From positions 1-64,000 of the forward strand of contig CAYIHX010000011.1 of assembly GCA_964363305.1 (NCBI GenBank): a stretch of 64,000 nt of DNA, in the 5' to 3' direction. The first letter of the stretch is position 1, and each line of letters opens with the position of its first letter. A program made the translations under genes and the position numbers. Below, in pieces: positions 14,111 through 23,363 of the stretch. Under the pieces are notes generated by a model that did not search any database, was not told the DNA's origin, and was given only the letters and a program-made list of their open reading frames with translations. Source of the stretch: CAYIHX01 sp964363305 (GTDB lineage: Bacteria > Bdellovibrionota > UBA1018).

Positions 14111-17100
14111 GCCGACTTGCCGGAGAAAACGAGGTACTGTCGGCGACAGCTCCGGAACCTGGGCAGCTCGTCGAAGTTCGTCGTCGCCAATGGATCGTCT
14201 CCGACGTCGATGCGTCGGCGGTCTCTCCCGAACTACCCAAGCGCAACCTCGTGAAGCTCGCGTCGATCGACGAAGACGCGCTCGGCGAAGAGATCGAAGT
14301 TCTGTGGGAACTCGAACCCGGCGCACACGTCATCGAGCGCGCGGGCCTGCCGACGTTGTCTGCGCTCGATGATCCGAGCAAGCTCGAAGCCTTCCTTGAT
14401 GCCGTTCGTTGGGGCGCGGCCACCAACGCCGATCGCGGCTACCTTCAGGCGCCATTCCGTAGCGGGGTGAGCATCGAGGACTATCAGCTCGACCCGCTCG
14501 TGCGAGCGATCGACATGGCACGCACTAACCTCCTGATCGCCGACGACGTTGGTCTCGGCAAGACGATCGAGGCAGGGCTCGTCATCCAGGAAATGCTCCT
14601 GCGCCACCGTGCGCGCACTATCCTCGTACTGTGTCCGTCGTCATTGCAGGAGAAATGGCGCACAGAGATGGCCGAAAAATTTGGCCTCGAATTCCGCATC
14701 ATCGACACCGACTTGGTGAAACGCTCGCGTCGCGAGCACGGTCTACACGCCAATCCATGGACATCGTTCCCGAGGCTCATTGCATCCATCGACTGGGCAA
14801 AGCAAGGTGAAGGTATCCGACTTCTGCGCGACGTACTCCCACCGCAGCCCACGTTTCCACGTCGATTCGACATGCTCGTCATCGACGAGGCCCACAATGT
14901 CGCACCGACCGTCGGTAAGTATGCCACCGAGAGTTTACGCACACGCCTTGTCAGGCTTCTCGCGCCACACTTCCAGCACAAGCTTTTCCTGACTGCAACG
15001 CCACACGACGGCTATACCGAATCGTTCACGGCACTCCTCGAACTACTCGACGACCAACGCTTCTCGCGCAACATACTGCCGCCCGAAGATCAGCTCGCGC
15101 GCGTGATGGTACGACGCCTCAAAAGCGACCTCGTCGACGCAAAGGGTAAGCGGCTGTTCCCGGTACGCCGCCTCGAAGCGTTGAATATCAGGTATAGCGC
15201 CGAAGAACGGGAGGCTCGCCAGCTCCTCGACGAGTACATCGCCAGACGCGAGAGGCCGGACGATCGCGAGGGGGTCGCCTCACATTTCGTCCATCAACTC
15301 CTTCGCAAACGACTTGCGTCGTCGCCTGCGGCGTTTGCATCGACGCTCGCCCGGCACACCGCGACGATTGAGGGCAATGGTCAAGCACGCCGCACGTCGA
15401 GCCTTGACGAACGAATCCTCCGGCGCGCGATCGCCAAGACCGACGAGGACTACGCTGACGACGATACCCGCGAGTCCGCCGAGGCAGAGGCCGTCGAAGA
15501 AGCGAGTCGTCGGCTGCGCCCGGTCTCGACCGCTGAGAAGCGAATCCTTGAACGCCTTCGCTCCTGGGCGCAGCAGGCAAGCCACCGGCCAGACTCGAAG
15601 GCTGAGGCGCTCATCCGTTGGCTGAAAGAAAACCTCCAGCCCAAGGGTGAGTGGTTGAACGCACGCATCATCCTCTTCACTGAGTACCGGACCACGCAGA
15701 TATGGCTGCACGAAATCCTAGCGAGTCACGGGCTCGGCGGTGACCGCCTCTCGCTACTGTTTGGTGGGATGGACCCGAAGGAGCGAGAGGCCATCAAGGC
15801 TGCGTTCCAGGCCGACCCTCGTGAGTCGCCCATACGTATCCTGCTTGCGACCGACGCTGCGTCGGAAGGCATCGACCTTCAGAACCATTGCAACCTCCTG
15901 GTCCACGTCGAGATTCCTTACAACCCGAACGTGATGGAGCAACGGAATGGTCGTATCGACCGTCACGGACAGAAACAGAGCGAGGTCGTGATCTGGCACC
16001 CCGTCGATGCGAGCGGCGGGCAAGGGGACGACATTCTCCGGGCGCTGCGCAAGCTCGATTCCATGCGCGCCGACATGGGCAGCGTGAACCCGGTCATCGC
16101 GCCGCAGTTGCCAGCACTCCTCGAAGGTCGCCGTCGTGAACTCGATACGGCCCTCGCCGAGAAGCGCATCGAGCGCGCCCGCCGATACGTGAAAGTCGAG
16201 CGCGAGCTGCGCGAGCGCATCGCCAAGCTCCACGAGCGGCTTGCGACGACTCGGAATGAACAGCACCTCACGCCTGATCGCATTGAGCGCGTGGTACGCG
16301 TCGCGCTGGCGCTCACCGACAAGCCCGGCCTCGCATCGGCGACGCTGGCTGATCGCCCTGATGTTCACGTGTTTCAGATGCCCGCGCTGGCGGGCTCGTG
16401 GTCCCGATGCCTCGACGGGCTCGAACACCCATATACGAAGCGCATCCGCCCCATCACCTTCGATCACGAGGTCGCCAAGGGCCGCGATGACGTCGTGCTC
16501 GTCCACCTCAATCACCCATTGGTGCAGATGAGCCTCCGATTGCTGCGTGCCGAGGTGTGGGCGCGCGACGACGTGAAGAAACTGAATCGCGTCACGGTGC
16601 GGACGTTGCCCGACGCGAAGCTCGACACCCCTGTCGTTCTCGTCGTTTCGAGGCTCGTCATCACCGGCGGCAATCACCATCGTCTGCACGAGGAGCTGAC
16701 CGAGGTTGGCGGCTATCTGCGCGACGCGGGATTCAAGCGTGAGGATGGCGTCACAAAGCTGCGCGACTGGCTCGAATCGTCGGCGTCTGGGTCGATTCCA
16801 GATTCCTTGTTCGACGCGCTCCGAACTCGCTTTCAGAAGCATACGGAAGCCATCCTGAGTGCCGTCGCCATGCGCTCGAAGGACCGACTCAAGATTCTCG
16901 GAAATACGATCGATTCGCGCAAGCAGCGTGAGATGCAGGACATGGCACAGCTCCTCGACGATCTCGCCAAGAACCTCGAAGCCGAGCTGCGAAGAGAAGA
17001 ACCTCAACAGCTCTCGCTGTTCTCAGAAGACGAGCGCACGCAGCTCCGGCGTGATCGCCTGGCGCTCGAAGCACGTCTGCGCCGTATCCCAGAGGAGCGT

Positions 17101-17214
17101 GAGCTCGAACGCCTCGCCATTGAGGAGCGCCACTCCGGACTCGTCGACCACACGTTCCCCGTCTCGGTGGTTCTATTGGTACCCGAATCACTCGCCATCC
17201 GGAGGAAGCCGTGA
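14107..17214 (+). CDS. drmD: DrmD, SNF2-family helicase of DISARM class 1
   Basis: 1035 aa. SWI2/SNF2 ATPase: motif I DDVGLGKTIEAGL near residue 146, DEAH box VIDEAHN near 258, motif III LFLTATPHDG, and in the second RecA lobe ILLATDAASEGIDLQNHCN and RNGRIDRHGQKQ (motif VI). A long charged helical C-terminal region follows. DrmD is the marker gene of class 1 DISARM, a phage-defence system that restricts incoming DNA and methylates host DNA. AAGGAGG lies upstream of ATG 14107, which overlaps the vsr stop. Assignment rests on the helicase type plus order drmD-drmMI-drmA-drmB-drmC. Confidence 0.9.
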   Translation: MSRLAGENEVLSATAPEPGQLVEVRRRQWIVSDVDASAVSPELPKRNLVKLASIDEDALGEEIEVLWELEPGAHVIERAGLPTLSALDDPSKLEAFLDAVRWGAATNADRGYLQAPFRSGVSIEDYQLDPLVRAIDMARTNLLIADDVGLGKTIEAGLVIQEMLLRHRARTILVLCPSSLQEKWRTEMAEKFGLEFRIIDTDLVKRSRREHGLHANPWTSFPRLIASIDWAKQGEGIRLLRDVLPPQPTFPRRFDMLVIDEAHNVAPTVGKYATESLRTRLVRLLAPHFQHKLFLTATPHDGYTESFTALLELLDDQRFSRNILPPEDQLARVMVRRLKSDLVDAKGKRLFPVRRLEALNIRYSAEEREARQLLDEYIARRERPDDREGVASHFVHQLLRKRLASSPAAFASTLARHTATIEGNGQARRTSSLDERILRRAIAKTDEDYADDDTRESAEAEAVEEASRRLRPVSTAEKRILERLRSWAQQASHRPDSKAEALIRWLKENLQPKGEWLNARIILFTEYRTTQIWLHEILASHGLGGDRLSLLFGGMDPKEREAIKAAFQADPRESPIRILLATDAASEGIDLQNHCNLLVHVEIPYNPNVMEQRNGRIDRHGQKQSEVVIWHPVDASGGQGDDILRALRKLDSMRADMGSVNPVIAPQLPALLEGRRRELDTALAEKRIERARRYVKVERELRERIAKLHERLATTRNEQHLTPDRIERVVRVALALTDKPGLASATLADRPDVHVFQMPALAGSWSRCLDGLEHPYTKRIRPITFDHEVAKGRDDVVLVHLNHPLVQMSLRLLRAEVWARDDVKKLNRVTVRTLPDAKLDTPVVLVVSRLVITGGNHHRLHEELTEVGGYLRDAGFKREDGVTKLRDWLESSASGSIPDSLFDALRTRFQKHTEAILSAVAMRSKDRLKILGNTIDSRKQREMQDMAQLLDDLAKNLEAELRREEPQQLSLFSEDERTQLRRDRLALEARLRRIPEERELERLAIEERHSGLVDHTFPVSVVLLVPESLAIRRKP

Positions 17215-20200
17215 GCGCAAAGCACGAATGGCTGAATCTGATTGAGGTCTCGGGACCGTTCCTCGCGGTGCCTGTGCTCCGTGAAGTGTTTCCGCAGGGG
17301 CTCGATGAGCTGGAGACTACGCGTGCCAGGCGACTACGCAGCGCCTACGAGGAGTGGCGCGATGCCGTGGACGCCGACGACACTGATATCGAACGACTGC
17401 ACGTCGCTTGGATTGACGAGGCGCTACGCACCGCACTCGGGGCCGACGATCAGGTACTCAAGATCGGTAAGACGGTTCCCGCATCGAGCGTCGAGCTGCC
17501 GGAACACGACACGACGATCACACCTGAATTCGTCATCGTCGACCCAACACACGGCGACGCAGTGCTCGCGCCCGTCCACGTCTTCCCGCCCGACACTGAC
17601 CTTTCGGCGTCGATGAAGTTCGGCGGCCTCTCGTGCTCGCCGGGCGACCGTATGGCGCTGCACCTGCGCGCGCTGAACAAGCCATTCGGCCTCGTCACGA
17701 ACGGCGAGCAGTGGATGCTCGTCCATTCGCCCACGGGCAAGGTGGCGACCTTCGCGAGCTGGTACGCACGCATATGGGGACAGGAGCCGCAGACACTCCG
17801 GGCGTTTGTGTCGCTCCTGTCGGTTCGCCGCTTCTTCGCTCCCGAACAGGACAGACTCCCAGCACTCTTCGAGCGTTCGTCGAAGCATCAAGAGGAGGTC
17901 ACCGATGCTCTCGGCGACCAGGTCCGGCGCGCCATCGAGGTGTTGGTGCAGGCGTTGGATCGCGCCGACCAAGATCGTAACCGCGAACTACTTCACGACG
18001 TAAGTCCCCAGGAACTCTACGAGGCCGGGCTCACCGTGATGATGCGGCTCGTGTTCCTCCTGGCCGCCGAGGAGCGCGGATTGCTGCTCATGGGTGAGCC
18101 GCGCTACGACGCCTTCTACGCGATCTCGACTCTTCGCATGCAACTTCGCGCCGAGAGTGATGAGATTCTTGAGCGCCGTCGCTCCGCCTGGTCGAGGTTG
18201 CTCGCAGTGTTCCGCGCCGTCTACGGCGGCATCGACCACCCTACGCTGCGCCTACCCGCGATGGGTGGATCAATTTTCGACCCTGATCGTTTTCCATTCT
18301 TGGAGGGGCGACTCAAAGGAACCACTTGGCGCCAGCATCGGGCCACGCCTTTGCCCATCGACGACCGCACCGTCCTGCTGCTGCTCGAAGCCATCCAGAC
18401 TTTCGAGGGACGAACGCTCTCATATCGCGCTCTCGACGTCGAACAGATCGGCCACGTATACGAGGGCCTGCTCGAACGAACTGTCACACGCGTCGAGGAT
18501 GTGACGCTTGAGCTTGAAGCCGGGGCGCAGGCTAAGGATGCGCGCATCACGCTGGGCGAGCTAGAGTCGGCGCGCCTCGATGGCCAGACCGTCGTTACCA
18601 ACCTGCTCGTGGAGCGCTCAAGGCGCTCGGAGGCGGCCGTCAAAAATGCCCTAGCCGCCGAGGTCGACTCCCAGCAGAGCGCGCACATGCTCTCCGCGTG
18701 TCGCGGCGACACGAAGCTCCGCAACCGTCTGGAGCCCTACATTCGCCTGCTACGCACCGATCCGTGGGGATACCCGCTTGTCCACCCGGCGGGAGCTTTC
18801 GTCGTCGTCCTCGGCGCCGACCGGCGCGAAACCGGAACCCACTACACTCCAAAGAGCCTGACCGAGAGGATAGTCGAGGAAACACTTACACCACTTGTCT
18901 ACGATGGTCCCGCGAAGGACTCACCACGATCTGAGTGGAGGCTCAAGACGCCCAAACAGCTCCTCGACCTCAAGGTCTGCGATCCGGCAATGGGATCTGG
19001 TGCCTTCCTCGTGCAAGCGTGCCGTTTCCTGAGTGCGCGACTCGTCGAGGCTTGGACGATTGAGGAAGCAGCGGGTCGCGTCGTCGACCTCACAGGCCAA
19101 GTTCACGAGTCGCGCACCAGTGTCGCGACCATGCCATCTGGGGCAGAAGTTCGTGCGGAGAGCGCTCGGCGTATCGTCGCCGAGCGGTGTCTTTACGGCG
19201 TCGACCTAAATCCGCTGGCTGTCGAGCTGGCGAAGCTCTCACTCTGGCTGGTGACGCTCTCGAAAGGGCGCCCTTTTGGTTTCCTTGACCACAACCTCCG
19301 TCGCGGCGACAGTCTACTCGGCATCAGCCGAATCGAACAGCTAACCGGACTTACGTTCGACCTGTCGGCTGAGCGCCAAGGACGCCTATTCGGCAAGGCC
19401 ATTGAAGCCGCAGTGACCGAGGCCATTGAGCTACGACGCAAGCTCCAAGAGATTCCCATTCGTGACATCCGCGACGTCGAGGCAATGGCTACGCTTCACT
19501 CGGATGCACGAAAGAAGCTCGAAGCCGCTGGGCTGCTCGCTGACGCCTTCGTGGGCGTCGTCTTCGTGGCCGAGGGTAGCGAGGTTGTAGAGACCCGGCT
19601 GGCGGTGCTCGCTGCCGGAGCCGATCGCGTCGTGAAGGGCGAAACTCAAGCGATGGAGGCATTGGCAAGGCTTGCGGCCACCGACCTGTCAAAGGACTCG
19701 CCTACTGGTAGACCTCGGCGTCCGTTCCACTGGCCGCTTGAGTTTCCCGACGTCTTTCACAGCAACACGCCCGGCTTCGATGCGATCGTCGGCAACCCAC
19801 CATTCCTCGGTGGGAAGCGCATCACAGGAGTCACAGGCGACGCGTACCGTAACTGGCTTGTGAATCACATCGCTGAAGGTCGTAGAGGTTCCGCTGACCT
19901 CGTTGCCTACTTCTTCCTTCGCGCGTGGAGTCTGCTACGCGACGGAGGCGGCTTCGGGCTCCTGGCGGTGAACACCATCGCAGAGGGGGATACACGCCAG
20001 GTCGGGCTCGAAGCAATGGTCAGCGCAGGCGCTACGATTCACGCGGCGTACCCGAATGAGCCTTGGCCCGGCAGCGCCGCTGTCGTAACCAGCCGCGTTC
20101 ATGTGCGAAAAGGTGCATGGACTGGCGAACGATCGATCCTTGGACGACCTGTTGGATTCATCTCGGCGTACCTGTCGGATCACGAGGAATGGAGTCCGAC

Positions 20201-21356
20201 GCGGTTGAGGGCGAGCGAGGGCTTAGTGTTTCAAGCTTCTGTCGTTGTCGGAAAGGGTTTCGTGCTAGAGGAGGATGACGCAAAGCGTCTATTGGCTGCG
20301 GCCCCCGAGAACGCCGAGGTAATCTTCCCCTACATGAACGGCGAGGATCTTAACTCGGACCACGAGCAGCGGCCCAGTCGTTGGGTCATCAACTTCTGGG
20401 ATTGGCCTGAGGAAAAGGCTCGCACCTACAAGGAGCCTTGGGCGTGGATCGAGGAGCGAGTGAAACCCGAGCGCCAGCGGCGCAATGAGGACGGTCAGTT
20501 CGTTCTTAGAAAGCCGCTACCCGAACGCTGGTGGCAATATGGAGACAAGCGCCCGGCGCTCTACCACGCGATCGGACGCGGCCACTCATTCGAGCAGCAT
20601 CCCGGGGGTTGGCGTTCTGAAAAAAAGCCTCTGAAAGAGGTGCTGGTTACCGCTTTCGTTGGAAAGTACTTCGGTCCTTCGGTGATCCCGAATGACGCGA
20701 TATTCAGCCACGCTTGTGCCGTATTCGCGGTCGATCGTCCCTACGCTTTTGCGGCACTACTTAATTCGTCCATAGGACAGGCGTGGATCTGGCAGCAATC
20801 TTCTAGAATGAAGACGGACCTGCGCTTTGCCCCGACAGACGCCATTGAGACCTTCGTGTTCCCCGATGGAGTTGAAACTCTCGAACGTCTCGGCGAAACG
20901 TACCTGAAGGCTCGCCGCGAGATCATGTGCGCCGACAGGCTTGGTCTCACGAAGCTCTACAATCGCTTCCACAAAGCTGCCGACACCGATCCTCGCCTCA
21001 AACGCCTACGCGAAATGCTCCGCGAGGTTGATGTCGCCGTGGCACGTGCCTACGGCTGGAACGATCTTGAGCTGGGCCATGATTTCCACGATGTCCCGTT
21101 CCTAGGTGAGAAGGACCGTGTCCGCTTCACCATCAGCGAGGTAGCACGCCTAGACGTACTTCGGCGCTTGGGTGAACTTAATCGCCTAAGCTACGAAGAG
21201 GAACAGGCGTCTGCGAACCTAGCCATTAAGCCAAGGGCGACAAAGGGGCGCGCAAAGGTCGCACCTGCCGAACAAGGCGCATTCGCACTTACGGAAGTGC
21301 CCACACAGAAGGCTGCCACCTCAGCGAAGAAGATCGGCACCAGGAGAAAATCATGA
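17211..21356 (+). CDS. drmMI: DrmMI, DISARM adenine-specific DNA methyltransferase
   Basis: 1381 aa, the large Eco57I/type IIG-like size usual for DrmMI. SAM motif I VCDPAMGSGAFL near residue 590 and catalytic motif IV IVGNPPFLGGKR near 862 define an N6-adenine (gamma-like) methyltransferase. The N-terminal 500 residues are mostly helical and would hold the regulatory region; the C-terminal third, with WEEP/W-rich segments (NFWDWPEEKART), is the likely target-recognition domain. GTG start overlaps the drmD stop (GTGA) with GGAGGA upstream. Methylation by DrmMI marks self DNA in class 1 DISARM. Confidence 0.9.
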   Translation: MSAKHEWLNLIEVSGPFLAVPVLREVFPQGLDELETTRARRLRSAYEEWRDAVDADDTDIERLHVAWIDEALRTALGADDQVLKIGKTVPASSVELPEHDTTITPEFVIVDPTHGDAVLAPVHVFPPDTDLSASMKFGGLSCSPGDRMALHLRALNKPFGLVTNGEQWMLVHSPTGKVATFASWYARIWGQEPQTLRAFVSLLSVRRFFAPEQDRLPALFERSSKHQEEVTDALGDQVRRAIEVLVQALDRADQDRNRELLHDVSPQELYEAGLTVMMRLVFLLAAEERGLLLMGEPRYDAFYAISTLRMQLRAESDEILERRRSAWSRLLAVFRAVYGGIDHPTLRLPAMGGSIFDPDRFPFLEGRLKGTTWRQHRATPLPIDDRTVLLLLEAIQTFEGRTLSYRALDVEQIGHVYEGLLERTVTRVEDVTLELEAGAQAKDARITLGELESARLDGQTVVTNLLVERSRRSEAAVKNALAAEVDSQQSAHMLSACRGDTKLRNRLEPYIRLLRTDPWGYPLVHPAGAFVVVLGADRRETGTHYTPKSLTERIVEETLTPLVYDGPAKDSPRSEWRLKTPKQLLDLKVCDPAMGSGAFLVQACRFLSARLVEAWTIEEAAGRVVDLTGQVHESRTSVATMPSGAEVRAESARRIVAERCLYGVDLNPLAVELAKLSLWLVTLSKGRPFGFLDHNLRRGDSLLGISRIEQLTGLTFDLSAERQGRLFGKAIEAAVTEAIELRRKLQEIPIRDIRDVEAMATLHSDARKKLEAAGLLADAFVGVVFVAEGSEVVETRLAVLAAGADRVVKGETQAMEALARLAATDLSKDSPTGRPRRPFHWPLEFPDVFHSNTPGFDAIVGNPPFLGGKRITGVTGDAYRNWLVNHIAEGRRGSADLVAYFFLRAWSLLRDGGGFGLLAVNTIAEGDTRQVGLEAMVSAGATIHAAYPNEPWPGSAAVVTSRVHVRKGAWTGERSILGRPVGFISAYLSDHEEWSPTRLRASEGLVFQASVVVGKGFVLEEDDAKRLLAAAPENAEVIFPYMNGEDLNSDHEQRPSRWVINFWDWPEEKARTYKEPWAWIEERVKPERQRRNEDGQFVLRKPLPERWWQYGDKRPALYHAIGRGHSFEQHPGGWRSEKKPLKEVLVTAFVGKYFGPSVIPNDAIFSHACAVFAVDRPYAFAALLNSSIGQAWIWQQSSRMKTDLRFAPTDAIETFVFPDGVETLERLGETYLKARREIMCADRLGLTKLYNRFHKAADTDPRLKRLREMLREVDVAVARAYGWNDLELGHDFHDVPFLGEKDRVRFTISEVARLDVLRRLGELNRLSYEEEQASANLAIKPRATKGRAKVAPAEQGAFALTEVPTQKAATSAKKIGTRRKS

Positions 21357-23344
21357 CGAGCACCACGGCTCACCCCACCGTTCAAGTCTCAACAACATTC
21401 GAGATGACCGTCGATCTCAACGTCCTCGAACATCTCGGCATCAACCTTTACAGCAACATCGCCGCCGTCCTCACCGAGGCCGTGGCGAACGCTTGGGACG
21501 CCGACGCCGAGAACGTCACCATCCGGGTCGATCCTGCGAAGCAAGAGTGGATCGAGATCGTGGATGACGGCATCGGCATGTCGATCGACGACCTCAACGG
21601 GAAGTACCTACGCGTCGGCTACCGTCGCCGTGACGAGGGCGATGAACACGGACGGGTCACTGCGAAGAATCGCTCCGTGATGGGCCGCAAGGGCCTCGGC
21701 AAGCTCTCGCTGTTCTCGATAGCCGAGGTCATTGAGGTACAGTCTGCACAAGACGGAAAAAAAGCGGCGGGCTTCACGATGCACGTCGATGGTATCAAGC
21801 AGGCCGTCGCCGAGAAGAAGCCCTACCACCCGATCCCACTCCTCGATGCCAGCCTCACCGTTGCGAAGGGAACGCGCATCTTGCTGCGAGGCATCAGGCG
21901 GCAACGTCTCTCGACCGGCGTGAACGCACTCCGAACCCGACTTGCGCGACGCTTCTCCGTCATTGGGGAGGCCAACGGCTTCAAGATCACGATCGACGAG
22001 CAGTCCATTACCGCTGCCGACCGTGGCGACCTGCCGCAGACGCAGTTTCTCTGGACGTTCGAGGGGTACAATCCGGACCCGACGACCATCGCACACGTGC
22101 TTGAGCGCGAGTCGGTAGAGGCGCGAATCAAGGAGTGGCCGCCCGAGTGGACGGTGAGTGGGTGGCTCGGCACCGCCGCCAAGCCGAAGGATCTCGACAG
22201 TAAGGACGCGGGGAACCTCAACGGCATCGTCGTCTTCGCCCGTGGCCGCCTCATCCACGAAAACGTGCTCGACCGCCTCAACGACGGACGCATCTACACC
22301 AAGTACCTTACCGGCCAGATCGAGGCCGATTTCCTCGACACCGACGATCAACCCGACATCGCGACCAGCGACCGCCAGCGTATTCAAGAGGACGATCATC
22401 GCTACATCGCGCTGATCACATTCCTGAAGGACACGCTGAGCGAGGTCGAGAAACGCTGGAACGATTGGCGAAAGAAGCACGAGGTCCAGAAAGCCAAGGA
22501 GCAGTCGCCCGCGCTGAAGGAATGGCTCGACGGGATGCCGGATGGGTACAAGGGAAGCGCAGAGACGCTCATCGCGAAACTGAGTTCATTGCCGATCGAG
22601 GACGAGCAAGATCGTAAATTACTCTACAAGCATGGAATTTTCGCGTTCGAGCGCATGAAGCTTCGGGGCTCCACCGAGGAGTTCGCGCAGCAAGCAGTCG
22701 AAAACATCGAGCTTCTACTCCGCCTTCTTGCAGACCGCGATGCACTCGAAGCATCTCTGTATCGCGACATCGTGAGGTCGCGTATCGAGGCGATCAACGC
22801 CTTCCAAAAAATAGTTGGCGAAGATGCAAAAGAAAGGATTCTTCAACAATACCTATTCAAACACCTCTGGTTGCTCGACCCCGCTTGGGATCGTGCTACC
22901 GGGACAGAGGTCATGGAGAGTCAGCTCCTGGACGACGCGGGAGTCGTAAACGACCTCACCGAGAAGGAGAAGCTCGGTCGCGTCGATATCAAGTACCAGA
23001 CGACGGCTGGGAAGCACGTCGTCGTGGAACTGAAGAAGGTCGGCCGCAAGATGAAGCTCCTCGAATTGCAGGAGCAGGGTTCCACCTATGTCGACAAGAT
23101 CAAGAAAATCCTGAAGGCGAAGGGCGAAGACTCGCCGAACATTGAGGTCGTCTTCGTGATTGGGCAGCCAGTCGATGAGGCCGGCAACCCTGACCGAGTC
23201 AAAGCATCAATGGAGGCGGTGTCCAAGGGGAGTCGGATCGTCCTCTATGACACGCTCATCGAGGGTGCCCGCAGGGCATATGCCGAGTACCTCCAGAAAA
23301 GCTCCGAGCTCGACAAGCTCGAAAAACTCGTTGGAAGTCTTTAA
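21353..23344 (+). CDS. GHKL ATPase fused to a PD-(D/E)XK-like nuclease, within the DISARM operon
   Basis: 663 aa. N-terminal GHKL (Hsp90/MutL/MORC-like) ATPase: EAVANAWDADAENV (N box), IVDDGIGMSIDDL (G1) and NRSVMGRKGLGKLS (G2). A transducer-like middle part (about 190-360) is followed by helices and, at about 535-590, a nuclease-like core GRVDIKYQTT and KHVVVELKKVGRK, matching the D...ExK pattern of PD-(D/E)XK/Shedu-type enzymes. ATGA overlap with drmMI and 19 bp before drmA put it firmly inside the operon. It is not one of the named core DISARM genes; related GHKL proteins occur in restriction-like loci. Probable role: ATP-gated effector or DNA clamp-nuclease. Confidence 0.85.
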   Translation: MTSTTAHPTVQVSTTFEMTVDLNVLEHLGINLYSNIAAVLTEAVANAWDADAENVTIRVDPAKQEWIEIVDDGIGMSIDDLNGKYLRVGYRRRDEGDEHGRVTAKNRSVMGRKGLGKLSLFSIAEVIEVQSAQDGKKAAGFTMHVDGIKQAVAEKKPYHPIPLLDASLTVAKGTRILLRGIRRQRLSTGVNALRTRLARRFSVIGEANGFKITIDEQSITAADRGDLPQTQFLWTFEGYNPDPTTIAHVLERESVEARIKEWPPEWTVSGWLGTAAKPKDLDSKDAGNLNGIVVFARGRLIHENVLDRLNDGRIYTKYLTGQIEADFLDTDDQPDIATSDRQRIQEDDHRYIALITFLKDTLSEVEKRWNDWRKKHEVQKAKEQSPALKEWLDGMPDGYKGSAETLIAKLSSLPIEDEQDRKLLYKHGIFAFERMKLRGSTEEFAQQAVENIELLLRLLADRDALEASLYRDIVRSRIEAINAFQKIVGEDAKERILQQYLFKHLWLLDPAWDRATGTEVMESQLLDDAGVVNDLTEKEKLGRVDIKYQTTAGKHVVVELKKVGRKMKLLELQEQGSTYVDKIKKILKAKGEDSPNIEVVFVIGQPVDEAGNPDRVKASMEAVSKGSRIVLYDTLIEGARRAYAEYLQKSSELDKLEKLVGSL

Positions 23345-23363
23345 GGATTACTAGGAGCGACGC

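Noticed and set aside
15754..17007. Long antisense open frame (417 codons) opposite drmD
   Set aside because: It mirrors the codon bias of drmD on the other strand, shows no recognisable motif or ribosome site, and drmD has clear helicase motifs there.
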